Of a stretch of DNA of 64,000 bases, positions 27,341 to 38,998 are shown one piece after another. The stretch is taken from the NCBI RefSeq assembly GCF_002443255.2, contig NW_019211455.1, positions 4,136,597-4,200,596 on the forward strand. Reading direction: 5' to 3'. The stretch's first letter is position 1, and each line of letters begins with the position of its first letter. Under the pieces are notes generated by a model. It searched no databases and had not been told where the DNA came from. It saw only the letters and a program-made list of their open reading frames with translations. A program made the translations under genes and the position numbers. Origin of the DNA: Varroa destructor (taxonomy: Eukaryota; Arthropoda; Arachnida; Mesostigmata; Varroidae).

Positions 27341-29122
27341 CTGAAGTTCGAAATACTAGTATAAATAGTTGTAGTCGTCGTCACCGACGGTAATTCTAGA
27401 GACAGTCGTCAACTAGACGAAAGATAATGGAAAAGAAGAGCAGAAAAGCTTATCAGTGGTTGCAAAAGTAAACAAAAAATAAGCCAGAACAGATACAGCG
27501 CGAAGCCACAGAGCTAACAACAAAAACTCAATGAGAATTACAGTCATAGCAACGATTGCGGAACCGCTCATGACAACGGCACTTACTGAGCAGCACTACA
27601 GATCGGCCGGTGTCCAGCATGAATTAGGCCAAATGGCTTGTGCCAGCCGATACATAAGCGGTAGTAACGTGCATGACACAATATTCAGGTCCGTTCGTTT
27701 TCACTTGTGTCTGAAACTGCATAGCCTGAAACTACTTCCAGAGAAGTAACGTTTTGAAACCAAGGAAATGGGCACGCCCGCAGTATCTGTTAAACTTTGA
27801 CCAGTGTGGGATGATGTGTCTCTTGTGGTGCGGTCATTGACCAGCAAGAAACGTTTGATTTGTTCTCATATAAAGGCTTCAAGGCGATAAATAGATAGAT
27901 GTTGAACTCGCCTGCATCGTCCACTTCATTCATCTCGTTGGACGCGTGTGAAGGAAATCTGTTAGTCCAGCAACTATGTACTATGTCAGGGTGTCGTCTG
28001 TGGCGACGGATCTGCCGACAAACCTGTGAATTCATTGTCTGTCTATGTGTGTGCGTGTATTTATACATTGCGGTTTTCGTTGTACTCGTTGTTCAATGTC
28101 ATCTAGCTCAGATCAGATCTATTCGCCCGATTCTCCACCACCTTTTTGAACGCCTCTTCCGAGATTAGGTCTGTCTTATGACAACAATCGGCGTGTTGAC
28201 TGACTGAAGAAACAATGCCGTCACTATGCACCACTCAGCAACTACGAAGCAGCAAATAGCCGCTCTCGTTGATGAGATGGATCTTTTTCCTATGACTTTG
28301 AAAATTATTGGTTGCACACAGCTGCGGGCGCGTACTCCTGTTCGTACTGTAACATCTCTACAGTAAATAACACTGCAACTACGAATGGAATAAAAAACAA
28401 AAACGAAGATGGAATGCAAATCTTCTTTCGCGCTTGGTCGCTCGTTGTACAATCGAAGAGACATGTACGAATCTACGAATCATCCCGAAGATCAGCGCCA
28501 TGACGATAGGTGTTCACGAGGGCGGGAAAGATTCGGGATCTATTACAGCGTTTACCTACCGTAACAAGAAGCCCCACACCATGATAGCGTTGTTTATAGC
28601 CATACTCTATTGGCGCCATATTCTTGATCTTCACTCAATTCCCTGATCCTCACTGCTCAGATCTTCAGTGTCTGTCTGTACGCATAGACCTTATTTTAGT
28701 TTACGACAAAATGTGTCGATGTCTGTATCTGTGTGTGTATCAATAGTACGCTGTAATAGGCGATATTTTACTTCGGCCTTACCAATGCAGCTGCTGCGAC
28801 CCTTATGGGCTTTTTGATTTCTCGTTATCGTTTTTATTGAAAATGATAGGTTGAGGGAACTGTTAGTGGCTCCGCCGGTGGAACACAGAAGTATAGTAAA
28901 CGCAGGAATACCCAGTTCCTGTGCAGCAGACGTTCGCCTCACATGAGCTTTGGAAGACACAAGGCCTCCACGTTTGACAGGATATATAATAATTTAATTT
29001 TAGTTCACACTTCTGCTGTAATTATACATGTATCAGTAGACGTAGAAGTGATGTCTGTTGTAACTAACATAGTTATTAGTAGGTAGTTGTCTTAGAAGAG
29101 CGAACGTTTCATAGTTCATCAA

Positions 29123-29126
<4 letters not shown>

Positions 29127-29162
<36 letters not shown>
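29127..29162. repeat. (TA)n microsatellite
   Basis: Eighteen uninterrupted TA units. Confidence 0.95.
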
Positions 29163-29163
<1 letters not shown>

Positions 29164-29605
29164 CAGGAAACCATAGGAAAGTTACCTACTTGCGTTAATC
29201 AACTGGTTGCCCCTAAAGAGCAATAAGGCTTGAAAAAAATTGATTCAGACATTCAGTGCTAATTGAAATGGCCTGTACAGACAACTTGAATGAAGTTTCA
29301 ACGAGACGCTATAGACACTATGGGTTAATTATGCTATTACATAAACCTATGTACATTGATTGAATGTTGGAGTTTGGGTAGTCTACAGTTTCATTTTCCT
29401 ACAGTTCCACCGGGCCTACAATCTAGACTTTGTAATAACAGCCGTCCGTACAACTAGTATGGTTACACTTCGTGTGAAGGTATCATTAATTACTACCAGG
29501 GTGACGCTCTTGACTTAATATAAGAGTAGCTATTTTCTTTACTTTTCTATAACAATATTTAATTTTTTTTGTTTATAACACCTTTACTGCGTTTCATTTA
29601 TATCG

Positions 29606-29629
29606 GTGTGTGTGTGTGTGTGTGTGTGT
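29606..29629. repeat. (GT)12 microsatellite
   Basis: Twelve uninterrupted GT units. Confidence 0.95.
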
Positions 29630-30529
29630 CTTCGCGTATCAATATATGGCCACACGCTCAACTATCTATTTTGGCCGTTGCTTTTGTGGCGTTTTCGAGA
29701 CCCAGTACGTAACTGGTCAGCGTCGTTGGGCTGCATGCTTCACGAAGACTCTTAATTAAAACTAGGAAGAAAGACAACGAAAATAATATATCTAACAGTA
29801 ACAACAACAGCAGCAGCAGGTACGAATTGTGCTCTGCTTGCCAGCTGAACGTCTCCAGACGGGTAAACCTATGTTCTTACGGACTTTTTGTACAGCGTTG
29901 AGTCCGCTTCCATAGCACCAATGTCCTCCCGCGCAAGGCAGGTTTGTGAGGTGGTCGTCTGATTTCATTCTCCTTCGTGTTAATACCGATGAAAAACTGA
30001 GGAAGAAAGACATAGATTTGATTTTCTATCTGTTATCTAATTATATATTATGTCGCGCTTGATACGACCCCTTATCATTCTATGATTGAGATGGATGATG
30101 AAGATATAAAGGCAAAACATAGTTGCGGTCGTTGCTGTTATTACTCTACAACAGTGAAAAAAGTAACGACCTCGTAATGCTCAGAAATCGTTTCTTCGCG
30201 AAATAGACGTAAATCATTAGTTATCATATTTATTTGAATCTACAAATTGACACGCTCGTGGGCAAAGCTAGGAACGGAATTCAAGAGTTGTTTCCGTAGC
30301 AGAAGAAAAGTTCGAATGGGGCAATTACAATGTGGATTGCCATTTTTTACTAGCGCTGAAAGCATTACGCGATTTTACTTAATGCTACGACGTTTTACAG
30401 AAACGGTGCTACCAATCCTAGCAGGCCCTTCCCGTGACCTGGAACCAAAGCGAAGCCGGCCCTTCTTAGGTAACGTTAAGCTCGTTAGGGTGAATAACAG
30501 TGCGTCGTTTTTGGAACTGAACCTAAAAT

Positions 30530-31290
30530 TAGCTATCATACAATCTCTGCGTGCTGGGCAAAGCGTTAGCGAGGTTCTAAACTCCTCAAATCGACAATGT
30601 ACCGCATCGAACATAAAAACGTGGCCGCAAACGGGTCGGATCCAGGTTTCGTCACAGAGTAACAGAAAAGTCACGACAACAAAAAATAGTATGCGCTCCG
30701 AAGTTAACCGACATTGTTAAGAAATACATGTTCGATTATATGCTTCGATCAGGGCATTAGTGAAGAATTCAATAGAAGTAAGCATACAGTATTGTGGATT
30801 GTTCACGAATGTTTCGGTACAGGTCGTTGTATACATCATAAATGTCAAACAAATGCTTTTGAGCTCAATAAGATCATCAAAGAATTTAATTAGTAGATTG
30901 TTTTGGGAACGATTTAGCAGGTTGCCTTTGATGTCTCCTCTTCCATACCTTTTTTCCCATCCTCGATGCAAGGTTGTCCGCCGAAGTGATCGCACGCTCA
31001 TTCCCGACGTAGGGGATGTATCGAGCAGTGAGGACGACACGCTTCCATACTTTTCATCACAGCCGAACGTCTCAACAACAAAGTTTATCTCAATTTTTTG
31101 CAAACTTCTGTGTGACCCTTCATAGACGAAGTGTCTGAAGAAAGGCTTTCTGCGGTGCAGGGTTGGCTGTTGGAGAATAGAAGCATATCGTTGAATTGTT
31201 ATTTAGGTTTAGGTTTGGCGTTTGTTCAAACCATTAGATACTACTCACGCGGCCGGCTCACAGCACGACATTTAATATGTATACGCATAG
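30530..31290 (+). pseudogene. Decayed mariner-family transposase
   Basis: Pieces of a mariner-type transposase appear in order across three + strand frames. An N-terminal helix-turn-helix reads AIIQSLRAGQSVSEV, then after a frameshift KLLKSTMYRI. Next come NGSDPGFVTE and a TVLWIVHE segment like the second HTH domain. Further on are SSSEDDTLPYFSSQP, then NNKVYLNFLQTSV, a stop, PFIDEV, and VQGWLLEN. A frame-shifted trace of the NPLDYY region lies near 31,235. The QQD-containing catalytic block expected between PFIDEV and WLLEN is missing. There are several frameshifts, stops and deletions, so it cannot make an active enzyme. Intact mariners are about 1.3 kb; this relic spans about 0.75 kb and I could not place terminal inverted repeats. 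The family call rests on remembered motifs. Confidence 0.8.
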
Positions 31291-34200
31291 ATTCGGACTT
31301 AGATCGTCGTGTAGCGAAAATTAAGTAGTAAGATACGTTACCCACTGCTCCACTATGGCCACATTGAGCGGTTCTAGCAAGTCCATACATGGCAGTGCCC
31401 TTTTCGAAAAAACGTTCGCATACTTGCACCTTTAAATCGAGTAGTTTAGGTTTTGAATTAAAACAATATTGAATAAAAATTACTGAGAAAAATTATTTTT
31501 TAGTGTGTGTGTGTGTGTGCAAAAGATGGAATTGAAATATCTATTTGTATTGAAATACAATTATAGGAAAACTACATATAAAGCATGAAAAACGCTTAGT
31601 TTAAACGCGTCAAGGATATGTTCCTTATTTGAAAAAAAAAATTGTAGGAGAAACACTGTAAAAAGGTCCCTTCGAAAACGCCTATCGTGATCTCGCTAAC
31701 TTAGCGTGAACTTTTTGACGGTTCAATAAACACATCGATCTGATCGAGAAAACTCCGGCTACTGATAGTGCTGCTGTTTCGTGTTATTTTTATACGTAGC
31801 TATTACACAATGTTTGGTGGCTATAGGAAGCAGATGAGCCCTTCAAAAAGAGAGAGTATATCGAAAACGAATGAAGTAAGCTCCATACATAGGAAGAACA
31901 TTACACATGTGCTGGATTTTAGCTATGGGTTGCGTTGTTTTTGTTTTACTACTTTCGAATGGAGATCAGAGTGAACGAAGTCGTTCTCGCTTGAGAACGC
32001 ACAACGATATTTGATGACAAAAACTCTACAATTCCCAGCATCTTCCCACTCTAACAAAAAGCTAAACGAGGACTCAATCTTGACCAGAGAGATTTGAGGA
32101 CAAATAATACAATGTCTCTCAGCGGCAGTATGAACCATACCTAGCAGAAGTGCAAAAAGTGCGTATCAGATAAGCTAAAAGACGTACATTTTCTGCGGTT
32201 CAGAGAGTCTGACGGATGTAATAAATAGCGAAAACAAACGATGAAAATAACCACGAAGGTAATCTACTTATAACTTTTTTCGTTACTACTAAAATGACAA
32301 TAATAGATGACGTGGAAATACACGTCATACACGTGTATTTCCACGTCCAATTGCAGACGTATGGTTTCTGCTCTTTAGAATGACACAAACATCAGACACA
32401 ATAACTACAAGGTGTTGCATCACAAGAAGCCCACTGTATGTTTGAATCAAAAAGGATATTCCCAGTGTATAATTCACAGGAGGCGACGTGGGCAATATTG
32501 ATCGCTCATCCATTGACAGCAGACGTACACTCATGTCTTATTCAATTCGAGGTACAATGATATTCAGGAAGGGACTATTTTCGCTGGTCTGATTATGCTT
32601 GATATAATGGTTAGCAAACATTGATTCCTGTGTTCCGTCTTTTTGCTAGAAGCGCGGACTGGTGCTTGATTGGACCAGGGGATAGGTGTTTCTGAGCGCG
32701 ACCATCCCCTTTGCCAGTCATCGAAAAATTGGAAGCCCTGCGTAGACTGTCATGCGGAGCTTTGCCCTAACAACTTCGTTGACTCGTTTCTCGAGTAGAA
32801 GTGATCGACAATAGTCAACAAAAGATACCGCGCTGCCAGTTAGGTGGAGTGATCCGATGAATTTTTTCATAAGGATCACATCCTGCCATCGATGTATCTA
32901 CACAAAGATTTGAGAGATTCGAGAGACCGTTAGCTGAAACAGATCGGATGGCCACTGGCAAAAATCCAGTATGATATAACCAATGATCTTCGCCCTATGC
33001 CTCAGTTAGCGCTAGGCTTGTCGAGACATCCCCTCAGTTCAGCGGTTATTATGCTATTGATGTATGTTACATCGTTGCAATCCACTTCGTGATGGATCGG
33101 TTCATCAGCTAGAACAAACTAATCTGGGAATCCTCACGACTCGAAGCTCTGTCAACATGAACAAATTTCCTAATGATTATCTAGATTGTCGCTGATAATT
33201 GCTTCTGCCGTCCTTCAGGAATGAATTCCTCCCTCGCCGCCCATCGTGGTGAGTTATCCAGCTACTTACATAAATAGTAATTTTGGTGTCGTTGCCAAAG
33301 AAATCGATGTTGTGGTAGGTCCCGGAACGAAACGAGGACAAGAAGCTAGCTTTTGATCCAAGCGATCCTGGCGACTCACCCATTACGACTTGTCTGATCA
33401 ACGACGACTGCAATTGTTTATCTCTGCCTCTCTGCTCAGGTTGTGCGTCTTTGACGTACCTGTTTTTCGCGGTTCTTTTCTTACTACGACAGTTACGACA
33501 AAGAACTCATGTATTTCTGCTTCTGCTTTCGCTACCGTAGTAGCCCACCATCTCACCGACTCGTACGTTTGTATTTGCTGTCGTTAGCACGACGTCCCTC
33601 GTTCATTTGGTCGTCTTTTCCACGACGATGTTTCGGCGTTGCTGACGGTGGGATCGGTTCGAACGACAATACAACAGAGTCCTATGGGGCATATATCTCA
33701 CTTAGTATGGATGACTTGCGTGTTCGTGGCTTGATGGGCTAAACAAAGAGCCACAGTCGAAAGAACGACAAGCTGAACACTGCACAGCGACAGGTGCGAA
33801 GCTATTAAGGGCTGCGCGGTTGATGGAGCAACTAGTTGACTCATCGCCCATCAGCACCATAAACATTATCAGCAGCACCGACGCCTTAGTGTTCGAGTTG
33901 GCGTCCGCTTCGATTAATCCATTCCGCCAACGCTTGTTAGGCTATAATGTTATATTAATATACAAATACCAGTAACAAAGATGTATGGAAAGGAAAACTC
34001 GCTAGAGAAATCTATATGACATAAACCACAATTATGTTCTATGACAAATCCGTCGAAAACCGAACTCAAAAACTTGCTCTAAAATTATCGATTATTTACT
34101 TAAGGTTACTGGGGGCGTTGCTGAAGTTCCACTTCTATCCTGCCCTGTTTCAGGTGGCTTACAGTAGCTTAGCTAGAAGAGTTCTTCCTTATGGAACGGC

Positions 34201-35434
34201 TGATTTCAATCGCATGCGATTGCAGTGATCATTATCAGCGTTATAAGCTAAGGACCGTTCGTTTCGTCTCACTCGTCGCCTAGATCTACCTGGCTACGAC
34301 TTTCTTTTTTTACCTGTTCTAATATTATACTACTATCAGTATTAGCGAAGGCACATCTGACCGCTAACGAAAAGACATAAACAGGAAGCCAAGAACGGCA
34401 GCGTCTGGCTCGCTCGTCTGCCGACATTTTCTGTTCCGAGGTTCTTGTTTTTTTTATCAGAGTGGGTTATCCCCCGACCAATCGAGCCGCCAGGGAAATC
34501 ATTCTCTAAACTTCGTTCTGCCCGGACGCGACACGGTCGAAGCCAAAGTTCTCAGTGTTCTTCTCCATCAGCCGACGAATAGTGATGTGACGCTGGCTGC
34601 CTTCCTGAGCGCGTCTCGTTCTCTTGATTTGTGGTGGGAATTCGACCTCACGGACACAACAGCACAGACAGCAGCAGCTTCATTGGCGGCGGCGTCATCG
34701 GGGATGAATACACCACAAAGTACTCCGTAGGGCGCCCGTCGAAATACAATTCGGCTCAATAAGTACTGCTAAGACTATAGCGATATATTCTGTTATTACG
34801 GCTACCGACCTACTTCAGGCCCTTTAGCCGTCCATTCGTTATTTTCAGCGTACACTCGAACACATACTTTACGTCGAGGGATGCTGCGGTCGGAATACAA
34901 CGCGCTGCCTACCGGTTCATACGGCTGCATAGTGACATGAATGCTTTATCATATACAGACATAGGTAGACATACGCAGTAATGTCATGCAGAGGCAGCCC
35001 AGCGTTGAACCAATAACTACTACTGCTACCGGTAAAAGCACACACCGGAAAAAAATCGTTTGTTTTTCACCGGGGACTATATTGTTTATTTTTGTGTATG
35101 TTTTTGGTGCGATTTGCACCGTTGTTGGGGAGAGAAAGACGAAGAGAAAAAAAATGACAACTCGACGTTATGTCTTGGATGATATAGTGCTAAACAATCA
35201 TGTTACCTCTGAATAGTGAGTAACATACCCTATAAGTCATGGGTCAAGTAACGGTGTCACTCGGGCGGTACGCATAGCTATAAAGAGTAAAAAATATAAG
35301 TTAGTGCAGCTTTAGAGCTTTTCTATAAGTCCAGTTAACTTGAACTCGGCATTTTAACTCAACGCAATATTCACGTGCGAGCTCTGTTGAAATAGCCCCA
35401 CTTATGCGGTGTCGATGTTTACCTGATGTTTTAG
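31291..35434. other. Non-coding stretch before the first SoxF exon in the window
   Basis: No exon was recognised. A short GT tract lies at 31,503–31,519 and a perfect 17-bp inverted repeat at 32,309–32,347. I looked here and further upstream, on the + strand, for the first half of a Sox HMG box (the conserved PMNAFMVWA stretch) and did not find it. The DNA immediately before 35,435 ends in a splice acceptor, so at least its right end is intron. Confidence 0.55.
32309..32347. repeat. Perfect 17-bp inverted repeat with 5-nt loop
   Basis: The left arm GACGTGGAAATACACGT (32,309–32,325) and right arm ACGTGTATTTCCACGTC (32,331–32,347) are exact reverse complements separated by CATAC. The right side also contains the E-box palindrome CACGTG at the loop junction. 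The stem is too short for a normal animal pre-miRNA hairpin. It could be a cruciform, a protein-binding dyad or the remains of a foldback element. Confidence 0.9.
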
Positions 35435-36749
35435 GAAAAAAATGGCGGAACCTCTCACCTCAAGAGCGGCGTCCCTATGTCGAAGAAGCGGAGCGTTTAC
35501 GGATACAGCACATGCAGGATTATCCCAACTACAAGTATCGCCCGCGTCGGAGGAAACAGACGAAAAAACCTGCAGGACCAAATTCGGCTGGAACTCCTGG
35601 GGCGCAAGGAGTACCGAATGCTCTACCGCAAACTGTTGCTCAGCGCACCAAGAGCCCTGGTACCCCAACACCGCCGGCTGAATTCCCTAATTTCAGGTAA
35701 ACCCGAGCAACTAACGATAGCCAGAAAACACTTGTGAATCATAGCAATTTCTGCGACTGTTACAGTAGAAACTAAAGTAACGCAGAGTTGGGCTGATTAA
35801 TAGTAGATGGGTTCCCAAAGCAAAGATTGTTATCACTGTTCGAGGATTCACTATTTTATGTAATAATTTATGTGTATCAGTTTCTTCATATCGCGATACT
35901 ATGAAAAAATCCATCTCAACTAAAAGCAACATTACGAATATAGTGGTTTAGCGATGGTTTGACGACACTGTTAATCTTTTTTTAAATAGGTATGAATCGA
36001 CAGCGACAACCGAGTTCCTTCAGACAACTCCGGACTCAAGTCCGCACGGGAGCCCATGCTCAGATGCCTTACGGCGCCAGGCCGAATCTGTTCATCAAGG
36101 TCAATTTCAAGTGCCGCCCTATGGCGAACTACCGGCAACAACTACTCAAACTTCTACAACGGTTAGCACAGGAGGATCTGCTCCTGGCACTACAGAGGAA
36201 AGCTTGCTCACGCCAGAAATGTCACCTATTGAAGCTGAGGATTTCCCTGCCTACCAGGCGGGTAAAGAGCCATACGCCTTCAATCAACTGTTGCGTAAGT
36301 TCAACGCCGACGGATCTCAATACCTTCAGAACATCCGGCAACCGTTCCGGCAGGCTCCTGCCTCTGTCACCGAACTACCCCGTCCGCTCCTGCCAGAACA
36401 GAGTCCGTACTACTCTCAGCAGCCTGTCGTCGCAAGTTATTTCGAAGAACGTCAACCATCCTCGAGTCTTGAGTACTACCAACGTACGTATCAACAGACG
36501 CTGACCGGCATTCCAAATCTACCGGCAATCTCGCAGTCGTTCCCGGTTCACCCCTACGCTTCAACTGAACAGGGCGCGTATTATCCACAGGATACTCCAG
36601 CGTACATGTACCTCATGAATCAGCCTGCGTTAGATTCGCGCCATTTTCTTCGGTCCGATGCCGAACAGGAGACCCCCAGCGGACAGCAAGCACCACCAAA
36701 CGATAACATTATCAACGCACTCGCCGAGACTCGCGAGATAATGTCGTGA
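35435..36749 (+). CDS. SoxF-group transcription factor, last two coding exons (5' partial)
   Basis: SOX proteins bind the DNA minor groove through an HMG box and act in the nucleus. Exon A (35,435–35,696) starts after acceptor TGATGTTTTAG with two bases of a split Gly codon. It encodes the second half of the HMG box from [20 protein letters not shown] to [11 protein letters not shown], which includes the C-terminal basic nuclear-localisation stretch. A 292-bp GT–AG intron follows. Exon B (35,990–36,749) encodes a long Gln/Pro/Ser/Tyr-rich tail ending in TGA. SoxF assignment rests on closest resemblance to fly Sox15 and vertebrate SOX7/17/18, the intron position inside the box (shared with SoxE/F genes), and tail motifs [11 protein letters not shown] and [10 protein letters not shown]. 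About 340 residues are visible. The 5' half of the box lies in an exon not found here. The ATG at 35,404 is intronic and is not a start. Confidence 0.92.
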
Positions 36750-37712
36750 TCTCCTCTAATGATGGTCAATAGAATTTACCCGTTTATCCCATCTACTCAT
36801 ATTACGAGAGACTGAAACAAAGCGTCACTTTGACGCCGAGATACTGGCAATGTTTGGGAGCTGGATCCGTCTTTCGTTCGGCACAGTTTTTTTGCAGCCC
36901 CATTTTCGTGTCTAGAGGCGGAAACTTGTAAATGTTTTTCCCGTGGAAACAGATGAGACTTTCTAACAGGTCGTCTTGAAAACAGTTCATGTCAGTATAG
37001 GTCGTACAAATGTAAACAAATTGGATAGTACTGGCGGCACAGTCCCGGGCTGAACCTGAATAGGCACGTTTAAGCCTGAATTTCAACGAATCGCAACAGC
37101 CGTATAACTGAATATAAATGGAAATCTATCGGCAACTTTTAAACTAATCGTTACTTTATATGCAAAGACGTGTTTAATATATAAACATGCAATGGTAGAT
37201 AGGCACACAATTACACGACGGTACATACGACCACGTTTACATAAGTCTTCGGAATATAAAATTTACATACATACTTTTCCGTGTGTTCCTCTTCCTTTTT
37301 TAGTCCTATCTGTATCATCCCTTTGGAAAAATGGCCTAGCGAAAATTGTCCAGGAATCGCACATACGTAGACCAAAAGACCGAGCCGTCACTGAAATAGC
37401 CTCATAGAAAGCAATCTAAGCGGACTAAAGAGTAACAAACAAGGCTAAACTATCCTCGGTGGGGGGCTGTCACCCTCATCATAACTTCGCAGGGTCGTGA
37501 TCTGCTCTCCTTAACGATGAAGTAAAATGATGGTACGTCACCGACTTTCTTCACTGTCTGGGCCCATTTGTGTGTCCATCGCCGGTTTACCGTCTTCGTA
37601 GAGGGCCTCCCAGTTAGACTGCAGAGCCATGCTCTTCTGCTGCTACGGGATACTGCGTATGGATACACTATTTGAAGTCGTGATCAGGCTCTCTTTTCGT
37701 TATCGTCGTTGT

Positions 37713-37746
37713 TTCTGTCGTCGTCGTCGTTGTTGTTATTATTATT

Positions 37747-37782
<36 letters not shown>

Positions 37783-37795
37783 ATTGTTGTTGTAC
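37713..37795. repeat. Compound CGT/TTA/TTG trinucleotide tract
   Basis: Blocks of TCG, then TTA, then about 14 TTG units with one interruption. No coding support on either strand. Confidence 0.9.
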
Positions 37796-38047
37796 CTTAT
37801 CATTCTTTCTCTCGCCATTTTCCTTCCCTTTTCGGGCTCATTCGTTCTTTATTATTCCGTTTCGTCAACCCCAGGATGACGACTGCTGGTGCTGATATTG
37901 GGACGATTGCCACCTCGTGATAGACACTTCGAAGTCGTTCGTCTCCTCGTTTCTCTCTCGCGCGACGTCTCGTAAATGGTCTCTTTCACGGTTCCTATCG
38001 AGTTTTGGCTACTCACTCGCACTATTATCATCATCTCGACTTAGCGC

Positions 38048-38048
<1 letters not shown>

Positions 38049-38104
<56 letters not shown>

Positions 38105-38110
38105 TATATA
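38049..38110. repeat. (TA)n microsatellite, longest in window
   Basis: About 60 bp of TA alternation with a single AAATA interruption near the right end. Confidence 0.95.
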
Positions 38111-38964
38111 GGTATCTCACCAGAACGCGCAGAAACTCGCTCGTTGTATGAGTGCAAAATACTGCGCTGTCGCTTCTTTCCATTCCATTGAGTGTTGCTA
38201 CTGCTGCTATGATTATTACTAGCAATCGCTATTATTTCGCAACACAACAACGTGATCCATGAAGATACTAAGGATTCATTAAGGTAATCGGTATTGCCAA
38301 AGGGATGATGACAAGCGGCCTTTCCCGATTCCTGTTGCCGTTGCCACCGCTGCTGATGCTGCTCCTGCTGCGTCATGGTAAACGTACGCCGCCATGGGCG
38401 TGTGTGTATGTGTGTGTTTATATGTGTACCCGAATGTGATCGAAGGTGTGTGTATGTTTCTGTGAGGGGTCAGTTTGGTTCCCCCGCAGTCGCCGTTAAA
38501 ACCGATGATGATGACTCGTGTCTTCATTCCTGGTTTATCCGCGACATACGCCGTTGGCAGCAGCTGTAAAAAAGGATGTTCCGTGCCGTATTCTTCCTTT
38601 CGTAGATCTACGCTGTTTAGTACGAGTCATAACCATCATTACAATCGCCGGAACGCCGCGTGGACTTTGCTCGATCCATATATTGCTTACTCTTTCTTCT
38701 GGCTTTCGTTAATGGCCGACGATGCTACGCTGCGTATGCGCTGTTCATTTCGGAATCGGATTGTCTTATAAAATAGTCAACATCCGGGGACGACACGGTG
38801 ACAGTGGTAGATGTAACAGCGCTCGGGGTAAATGGGAAATAACTCCTATTTCAGCTTTTCATTTTTTGTAGTTGTTGTTGTATCCATAATCCTTTATCGT
38901 AGAGACCCGTTCCATATACGAATTCGCGCCTAAAACGGTGTCTGCGGAACATCTCGTGGACGGC

Positions 38965-38968
<4 letters not shown>

Positions 38969-38998
<30 letters not shown>
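38969..38998. repeat. (GGC)10 trinucleotide tract
   Basis: About ten perfect GGC/CGG units. CGG tracts can form G-quadruplex or hairpin structures. The – strand frame through it reads poly-proline and the other frames read alanine or arginine, with no sign of a gene. Confidence 0.9.

Larger units (their letters stand above)
23000..30530. other. Non-coding stretch upstream of the mariner relic
   Basis: No supported exon. The stretch holds a 76-bp GT tract, a GCGT tract, a 36-bp TA tract and a 24-bp GT tract. A 14-bp perfect palindrome (ACACAGTACTGTGT) lies at 24,833–24,846. One open frame on the – strand (26,978–27,340) is described separately as a doubtful candidate. Confidence 0.5.
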